Assembly (NCBI GenBank): GCA_038503035.1
Contig: JAVSML010024364.1
Span: 189,724 to 253,723 of the forward strand
Direction: 5' to 3'
Origin: Crocodylus rhombifer
Taxonomy: Eukaryota > Chordata > Crocodylia > Crocodylidae
DNA length: 64,000 nt
The translations under genes were made by a program, and so were the position numbers. The notes beneath the pieces were generated by a model. The model saw only the letters and a list, made by a program, of their open reading frames with translations, was not told the origin of the DNA and searched no databases. Each line of letters opens with the position of its first letter. Position 1 is the first letter of the stretch. Shown here piece by piece: positions 58,290-64,000 of the stretch.

Positions 58290-58386
58290 AGTCATCTGAC
58301 CCCGGTGCTCTTTCCTGCTCAGGCAGGGGGTCGGACTAGATGATCTACCTAGGTCCCTTCCGACTCTAGCTACTATGAAACTATGA
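58290..58386 (+). mobile_element. CR1 LINE, 3' terminal fragment
   Basis: Contains 'gaccccggtgctctttcctg', 'caggcagggggtcggacta', 'gatgatctacctaggtccc' and the tail CTACTATGAAACTATGAAAC. Under 100 bp, severely 5'-truncated. Confidence 0.85.
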
Positions 58387-59588
58387 AACAAGGAGGCTGG
58401 CTGATAGCTGTGCTGGTGCAGTCAGAGTTAGGGCACGTACTGCTGTTTGTGATTTAAGGTAGTCAGGGGGTCAGTCTACTCGAAGTGGAGAAGAACACAT
58501 TTGGAGATGGTTATTTTAAGTAGTGCCTTCTGTGCTGCCCGCAGTCTTAGTACATGCAGCCCTGTGATAAATGTTTCTTATTAAGGCCCCCCAGAGGGTC
58601 TAACTTCTCCCGTGCGGTTGCTTGTCCCAAACAACTGCAAAGCCAGAGAAGACCTTTATTGTTAACTAGGCATCTGGGGAGGGGAAATGGAACCATGCTT
58701 TGTTACCCCTCATGATCCCAGCAGCCAGCCAAAATGAAGGTCTTGGAGGCTCTTCCAGTGAGGAGGAGGAATTTGCAATCGAGTCAAGGACCTCTGATGC
58801 AATTCTGCTTGTTCACAAGAAAACTCTGCTTTCCTCAGCACAGGAGTAATCAGACAGACAGTGTCCTTGCCCACAACTCCACACCTCTTCCAGCCAGTCC
58901 CCTGCCCCAAATGGCAACTTAGGCTTATGCCACCAAACAGATCTTATGAGATTGGCCCCTGCCAAGACCACCCCTACCTACTGCAGTGGCAGAGGCATAT
59001 CACAATTCCAACACAGGGTCATAGTGGGGGACAGGGCCACGTACAGGACAGCAGGGGTCTAGGACTGTGGATTGCCTGAATCAGACCTTCCTGGTTAGCT
59101 TGTGGGCTGTAAGCAGGGAAAACTCCCAGGCGCAGATGGGAGATGGGGAGTAGGTTTGATAGGGGAGCTGTGCCAGCCAAAGGGGAATGAGATAGAGAGA
59201 GCTCAAGGCGGGAAGGAGAGAGCCAGAGAGAGTGGAGAGGTGGCAGAGATTGGAGGCGAACGTAGAGGAAGAGAATTGAAGGGTTAGGGCCAGGGGACAT
59301 TTGAGAGATGATTGAGAGAAGGAGGTGGGAATGGGCAAGGTATGTGCAGAACCAGATCCTCCCCACTCCCCATTACTCCATCGGAGGCCAGCCCTTCACT
59401 GTGTAAACTCACCATCCTTCCTATTGTTCTCTGTGGAGCCACAAAATCCTCAGCCCATGACTCTACTGTGCACAGAGATCATGCCTGGGAAACCAGGGCA
59501 GAGGGAAACTGCAAGCATGTGGGCATGGAACTGGCATTCCCAGGGCTTCATGGTTGCTGTTTGGGACCTGCAAGAAAGATGTTATTTT
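58387..59588. other. Unassigned sequence
   Basis: No gene is supported. 59,160-59,290 is strongly purine-rich on the plus strand. The minus-strand frames there are Leu/Ser/Pro-rich as a consequence. Confidence 0.4.
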
Positions 59589-59668
59589 CTTGTGCAAAAA
59601 ATAAAAGCATCCAGAAATAGAAATACCAGAGCAGAGTGAGCAGCAGCCAGCTGTCCCAGGGCTTCGCA
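59589..59668 (+). repeat. 80-bp exact direct repeat, copy 2
   Basis: Identical to 57,567-57,646, offset by 2,022 bp. The flanks on both sides of the two copies are unrelated apart from a base or two. Confidence 0.92.
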
Positions 59669-59942
59669 GAGCACAGCTCTGAGTACCCTATGTGCAGGCT
59701 GCAAGGCACAGAGCTGGAGTCAGAGCATCATGCAGAGGAGAACCACTGCACTGGCAGTGACCTTTGTCAGCTCCTCAATACAGTGGAAGTCACTTCCACT
59801 GTATGAGGCAGAGGGCAAAGAAATAAATGGAGCACAGCACGGCACACATAACCTGTGAACACACAGGGCCTGCCTTCTTGCCCACCCCTCCCTCACACAC
59901 AGACCAGTTCACCCCACCTCACCACCAAACACACCTAAAAAC

Positions 59943-61025
59943 TAGGCCTGTGCAAATAGGTAAGTATTCAATTCGGATTCGGCCGATTCGGAGGACAGTG
60001 ATTTGATTCGGAGATTCGGATCACTGTCCTGAATCTATTTGGCCAAATCAGCTTTGGAAGATTTGGCACTGATTCAGAGAGATTTGGAGATTTGGCCATA
60101 GACTATAATGGGGAATCACTGAAATACCTATAACTTTGTCATTTTATGTCAGATTTGGATGAGAACAGCAGGGATGGTAGCCCCTTCTGAGTCCATGTGG
60201 TTTGCCAGGTTTCAAGGAGATAGGTGCAGGGGTTTCTGGAAAACTGTACCTCAAGGTGCTGACAAGCAAAACTCATGAAATGTGACTTCGTGTATGTGTT
60301 AAGATGCAGCGGGGTTAAAACAGGAGGCATGGTAGGCCCTTCTGAGGCCATGAAGCCTGCCAGGTTTCAAGGAGGTAGGTGCAGGGGTTTCTGGGAAACT
60401 GCACCTCAAACTGTTCAAAGCAAAACTCATGATGTGACTTTGTGTGAGTGTTAAGGCGGAGAAGGGTGAAAACTGCAGGCATGGTAGCCCCTGTTATCAC
60501 CCTCACAACTCCACTGCAACGAGTAAGCCTCAGGCCTCTCAAAGATCTTACAGGTCTGGGCTTTCCCCAGCCAGGACTGTGAGGTGGCTGGAGGTTATAT
60601 CAGGTGCCTCCTGCTCCTACCCACCTTTCACCAGGGAGGGTTGTGGTCCTGGCATTTCCTGGGGCTGCCGTGCCACCAGCATTTGCACCTAGGCTTCCCT
60701 ACCCTGACCGGGTGCAGTTTTAGGTCATGCCCAGGATGATGTGGGGCCTCCTCCTCTCCATATAGCCCCAGCCCTTATACCTCCAAGTTCTTCCTGGCAT
60801 GGGAGCTCAGTATGGAGATGCTCTTCCCCTGCTGGCTGGTGAAAAACTAAACTGCCACCTCCAGTTCTGAGAGTGGGGCATTAAATGGCTGTCCTGTCCT
60901 GCTACATACATCGCCCCTCATGCAGGCATGAAGGAGGCCTGCCAGGTTTCAGGCAGAGTGGTGCAGAGGTTTCTGTGAAACTGCACCTCAAACTGCTGAA
61001 AGCAAAACTCATGTCACGTGTGTGT
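59943..61025 (+). mobile_element. TAGGGCTG-type element with internal tandem repeats
   Basis: Left end TAGGCCTGTGCAAATAGG, then GATTCGGATTCGGCCGATTC and a long imperfect palindrome around 59,990-60,030 (ggacagtgatttgattcgg against cggatcactgtcctgaatc). Then come three units of a 152-155-bp tandem repeat, with 'ggtag' landmarks at 60,176, 60,331 and 60,483. Each carries 'gcaggggtttctgg', 'actgcacctcaa' and 'agcaaaactcatga' words. A fourth partial unit (60,946-61,025) follows a separate insertion. The right terminus is not seen because a Penelope-like element begins at 61,026. Confidence 0.7.
60490..60945. repeat. Insertion related to the hAT 3' region at 63.3 kb
   Basis: 60,500-60,885 aligns with 63,337-63,707 in the same orientation over most of its length: 'ctcacaactccactgcaac', 'ggctggaggtta', 'ggcatttcctgggg', 'aggtcatgcccagga', 'cttcccctgctggctggtg'. 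The copy at 63.3 kb lies just downstream of a hAT transposase C-terminus, so this is probably a non-autonomous or truncated relative of that hAT. It interrupts the 155-bp tandem array of the host element. Confidence 0.65.
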
Positions 61026-61144
61026 GTTAAGGGGTATAGGTTGTAGCCGTGTTGGTCTAAGGACACAGCCCAGACAAGGTTCCTAGGGTCAATCTGATAT
61101 CTTTTATTAGATCAACGGAATAGTTGGAGAAATTCTTTGCAAGC

Positions 61145-61170
61145 TTTTGGGTTTAAAAACCCTTTATCAG
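61145..61170 (-). other. Degenerate hammerhead-ribozyme-like core in the Penelope terminal repeat
   Basis: On the minus strand the order CTGATAA, stem AGGGTTTTTAAACCC, AAAA mirrors the hammerhead core (CUGANGA, stem II, GAAA). Both key guanines of the core are A here. The inverted copy at the right end (about 63,258-63,283, plus strand) has CTGACAA, AGTGTTTTAAACCC, AAAA with the same two changes. Penelope-like elements are known to carry hammerheads in their terminal repeats. I call it a relic, by inference only. Confidence 0.45.
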
Positions 61171-61368
61171 GCTGAGGAAGCATCCAGTTGGGGTGGGTGT
61201 GTACTCTTCTTGGATGGAAGGAATAGTAAAGAAGCTAGAGGTTGGCCTGGCCTGCAATGCAGGCAAGAAAGCCAGTCAGTGGAAATGGAAATGGAGGAGT
61301 CAGGGGGTGAGAGAGACAGGCTGGGGGAAGGGGGATGTAGCAGGTAAAAGTGGAAAAGTACCTGAAAA

Positions 61369-61735
61369 GTGGTTTGTAAATTCAAACAAGCACTGAAACT
61401 TGCTAACCTCATCACCAGAAGCCAACTTCCTACAGCCCAAAACACACTGAATGGATCCAGACCATGCCATGACAAGAAATGCAAAACCTGCCAACATATC
61501 TCCAGTACCCCCATAAATTGCGCACCAGAATCTATTACAGACAAGAATACCCAACTACCTGTGTGGGCACATTTCTCACAAGAAAAACACTCTGTCTCCA
61601 GTCTCTGTCTTGATCCTCAAAGCGAATTTACAAACCACTTTTCACAGACAGACCTATGAACTTCACTTCATCAACCTACTAGGTACAGAAACTCATGGAC
61701 TCGATCTAGGCAGTGGATTTATGACACACTACATC
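61369..61735 (+). pseudogene. Penelope-like ORF: linker and GIY-YIG C-terminal part
   Basis: The plus frame reads FKQALKLANLITRSQLPTAQ, the conserved linker after the RT, then PCHDKKCKTCQHIS, the Cys-rich C-x5-C-x2-C motif typical of the endonuclease-containing clade. The central GIY-YIG motif itself is missing: text jumps to PVWAHFSQEKHSVSSL (the 'HF...HS..D' block). A one-frame shift follows, with YELHFINLLGTETHGLD and a stop, then GSGFMTHYI, the end of the domain. The coding continues across the hAT insertion as HDIYSPGTSP. The active-site tyrosines are absent, so no nuclease activity is possible. Confidence 0.82.
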
Positions 61736-63047
61736 AGGGACAGGCAATTATTTTGGGTGGAGGGCCATTTACCCAGTTTTGGCAAACTGTGGAGGGCCGC
61801 TAGCCCCTTGACAGGTGCCCCACCCCTGGTCACCATCTTGGGACCAATGTCCCAGGGCAGCACCAGTGGGGACCAAAGTGGGGCGGAGGCTGGCAGGGGT
61901 CTGTGGAGCTGGGCTGGACAGCACCAGCAGGGAGAGGGGGGAGCTGGCCCAGCTACATAGAGCCCCTGCTGACCGGGACCCTGTACCCCTGTCGCCCTGC
62001 TCTGGGCCCTGCTGGCACTGGCCCCAGGACACTGGTACGGGCCCCATGCTCCCGCTGGCTCCCCACCCACTCACTCCCAGTGTCCCCCAGCCCCGCAGTA
62101 CAGGCTGGGGGCAACGTGCAGCCCCGACCCCCTGATCACCAGCAGGGAAGGAGCTGGTGCTGAGTGTGGGGAAAAGCAGCCCTTCCCCCACCCCATGCCC
62201 AACACTTGTCCTGCTGCAGATGCTCACAGCCCATGTGGGACTGTCCTGAGCAGGCACAGGCAGCCCCACATGGGCTGCGAGTGGCTGCAGTGTGGGGTGC
62301 CAGCCACAGGGTGAGGGCAGGGCTGATTTTCCACCCCCTGCACTCAGCACCAGCTTATAACCCACCCCACTGCCAGCGTGGGCCCCACACTGACTCCAGG
62401 CTCGCTCGTCAGGGCTGCACATGGCGGCAGCAGCTGTGGCCCACTCACTTGCCACTCTGAGCAGTGTTTGCTGCTGCTGCCCACCCAGAGCTGCCCAGAC
62501 TGGCTGCCCAGGCAGCTTACATGCTGGTGCTGAGTGCTGGGGGGGGGGAAGTGGCCCCACCCCCACCCTGTGGCCAGCACCCCACACTGCAGCCATTTGC
62601 AGCTCATGTGGGACTGCCTGTGCCTGCTCAGGACAGCCCCGTGGGAGCTGTGAGTGGCTGCAGCAGGGAGTGCCAGGCATGGGGTTGGGGAGGGGATGCT
62701 TTTCCCTGCACTCAGCTTTTCCCCAGGCTCCTTCCCTGCACAGGGTCCTCCCCTGCCCTTCCCCCACCCCCTTACCTGAGGTTCTGGTGCCAGAGGAGCC
62801 ACATGGTCCCACGCCAGAAGCCTCTACTGGGGCTTCTGGCTGGGGGGACGGGGCCAGGTGGGCCCTGCTGTTGCAGGAGCCCACCTAGGCTTCCCCTGGG
62901 TCCTACTTCCCCTGGTTCCTGTCATTGTCGACAGGAAACAAGGGGAGATAAATATTAATTTTCTAAATTTTTTAGGGGCCCTGTGGGCTGGATAGAATAG
63001 CCTTGTGGGCCAAATCTGTCCCACGGGCTGTATTTTGCCCACTCCTG
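61735..63047. mobile_element. hAT non-autonomous element, 1.3 kb, perfect target duplication
   Basis: Identical octamers cactacat flank it at 61,727-61,734 and 63,048-63,055, and Penelope coding sense (MTHYI/HDIYS) is restored across the site. Ends are CAGGGACAGGCAATTATTTT and, reversed, CAGGAGTGGGCAAAATACAG, followed by 'ggagggccattta' and 'gtgggctggatagaa'-type words. The GC-rich interior includes an internal near-duplication: 62,220-62,340 and 62,590-62,690 share 'tgggactg...caggcacaggcagcccca'-like words in opposite orientation. Open frames up to 371 codons occur on the minus strand but have no domain and follow GC composition. Confidence 0.9.
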
Positions 63048-63300
63048 CACTACATCCTGCATGACATCTACTCCCCCGGTACCTCTCCACTTTTACCTGC
63101 TATACCTCTCTTCCCCCCTACCCCAGCCTGTCTCTCACCCCCAACACCTTCATTTCCAATGTCACTGACTGGATTTCTTGCCTGCATTGCAACCCAGCCT
63201 CTGGCTTCTTTACTATTCCTTCCATCCAAGAAGAGCACACACACCAACTAGATGCCTCCTCAGCCTGACAAAGTGTTTTAAACCCAAAAGCCCATGCCTC

Positions 63301-63747
63301 GCAAATGGCATCCTAGGCAGATAAGCTCACCTGGAGCCTCACAATTCCACTGCAACCAGCAATCCTCAGCCCCCTCAAAGACCTTATAGGTCTGTTCTTT
63401 CCCCATCCAGGACTGTGTGTGCATCTGGTGGCTGGAGGTTAAAAGGTGCCTCCTACCCACCTTTTACCAGGGAGGTCCTCGGTCCTGGCATTTCCTGGGG
63501 ATGCCATGCCACCGGCAGTCCCAGCAGGCCTCCTGACCTTGGCAGGGTAAAGTTTTAGGTCATGCCCAGGACCTTGGACCTCTTCCTTCCCCACAGCCCC
63601 AGCCCATATCTCCAAATTTGTCCTAGCATAGGAGCAGAGGCATGTTCTTCCCCTGCTGGCTGGTGATGCAGTGAGTGCCCCCTCCAGCTCTGAGAGCCGG
63701 GAATAAAATGATTTAAAAAAAAAAATCTGGGGGGGAAATAAGTGCAT
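63301..63747 (-). mobile_element. hAT element, 3' untranslated part
   Basis: Lies directly after the transposase stop on the minus strand. It is the partner of the repeat at 60,490-60,885. It contains an A-rich stretch at about 63,713-63,725 and a G run at 63,729-63,735. The element's 3' terminus is probably near 63,305-63,335, but no inverted repeat can be tested because the other end lies outside the window. Confidence 0.6.
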
Positions 63748-64000
63748 TCACTCCATCTGCAGGTGGAGCTTGGGGAACCCCAGCAGCGGGAGGTTCACTT
63801 CGAGGACCACAAACTGCTCCACCAAACCAGGATCCAAGGAGGTGCTGTGGGGTGTTACAATATCCCCAGCAATGCTGAACACCCCCTCATTCGGAACAGT
63901 AGTGAGTGGACAGGACAGGTGTTCGCGGGCAACCGTGGCCAGATCCGGTCGTATCTGTCTGTGACTTGCCCAATAGGCCAAGGGATTGCATAGTAGCAGA
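63748..64000 (-). pseudogene. hAT transposase C-terminal dimerisation domain, partial
   Basis: The minus frame entering from the window edge reads YWASHRQIRPDLATVAREHL, then VPNEGVFSIAGDIVTPHSTS, then LDPGLVEQFVVLEVN. This is the standard hAT C-terminal signature: W-W/Y-W near the start, P-x-L-A-x-x-A-x-x-x-L, the (S/N)-E-x-V-F-S-x-A-G block and L-x-P-x-x-V-E-x-x-V-x-L-x-x-N. It belongs to a different hAT group (Ac/hobo/ZBED-like) from the DUF659-type element at 36-40 kb. The frame is open to the right edge, so the rest of the gene may lie beyond; intactness cannot be judged. Confidence 0.88.

Larger units (their letters stand above)
61026..63300 (+). mobile_element. Penelope-like retroelement with inverted terminal repeats, split by a hAT
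   Basis: It starts near ggttgtagccgtgttggtct, includes 'gatatcttttattagatcaa', and holds a degraded GIY-YIG endonuclease coding part. Terminal repeats are inverted: 61,142-61,370 pairs with 63,060-63,292 in reverse ('gggtttaaaaaccctttatcag', 'cttcttggatggaaggaat', 'agcaggtaaaagtgg'). Penelope-like elements are known to carry terminal repeats in variable orientation. No reverse transcriptase remains, so about 2 kb of the original coding part is missing. A hAT lies at 61,735-63,047. Confidence 0.85.

Noticed and set aside
61026..61140. tRNA-derived SINE head at the start of the Penelope element
   Set aside because: The text resembles B-box-like words superficially, but the same sequence is part of the Penelope terminal repeat and I could not fold a tRNA.
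61769..62884. Minus-strand open frame of 371 codons
   Set aside because: Lies entirely inside the GC-rich interior of a hAT element with defined boundaries. Composition is low-complexity Gly/Ser/Pro/Ala and no domain is visible.
1..64000. CRISPR array, bacterial operon or integrated virus
   Set aside because: No regularly spaced repeats with unique spacers, no dense coding, and no retroviral gag, pol or env motifs. All reverse-transcriptase motifs are of CR1 type, and the other retroelement pieces are R2-type and Penelope-like.

Overview
This window looks like intergenic DNA from a vertebrate, most likely a sauropsid and probably a crocodilian (a turtle is the main alternative). The reasons are many CR1 LINE fragments with ACTATGAA/TTCATAG-type 3' tails, numerous hAT and Harbinger-like elements with 8-bp and 3-bp target duplications, a Penelope-like retroelement and an R2-type LINE tail. 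The species call is inference from repeat content. I found no host protein-coding gene, no convincing exon chain, no RNA gene and no CRISPR. Long open frames in GC-rich stretches are composition artefacts or antisense shadows of transposons.

Layout. 1-13.2 kb is mostly unassigned sequence, with a CR1 tail (1.7 kb), a small palindrome (4.2 kb), a degenerate CR1 (6.1-7.4 kb), a small hAT relic (7.5 kb) and a 171-bp Harbinger-like MITE (11.4 kb). 13.2-16.6 kb holds a GC-rich fold-back element joined to an internally deleted CR1 that keeps the ORF1 esterase domain. 17.7-25.7 kb is a composite: two 1.43-kb inverted copies of an unidentified repeat flank 3.7 kb containing a hAT MITE, the 3' end of an R2-type LINE and an old CR1/L3 tail. 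26.8-34 kb has a CR1, a 720-bp Harbinger-like MITE, a hAT element carrying another MITE, and a MITE split by a palindromic hAT-like element.

35.8-40.4 kb is the best-preserved DNA transposon: a 4.7-kb hAT of the DUF659/BED type with an 8-bp target duplication, its transposase broken by stops, frameshifts and a CR1 insertion. 43-46.5 kb holds old CR1/L3 pieces and hAT MITEs. 47.0-50.1 kb is a three-level nest (Harbinger-like MITE, then a TAGGGCTG-ended element, then CR1). 53.5-55.7 kb is a long CR1 reverse-transcriptase segment interrupted by a 280-bp hAT MITE with a perfect target duplication. 55.7-61 kb is a cluster of TAGGGCTG-type and related elements, a rearranged CR1 and a perfect 80-bp repeat pair. 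61-63.3 kb is a Penelope-like element with inverted terminal repeats, split by a 1.3-kb hAT with a perfect 8-bp duplication. The window ends inside the C-terminus of another hAT transposase.

The elements have no cellular role visible here. Their interest is as a layered record of insertion, internal deletion, inversion and templated repair. Nesting gives a relative order: hAT before CR1 at 36.7 kb, CR1 before hAT at 54.5 kb, Penelope before hAT at 61.7 kb.
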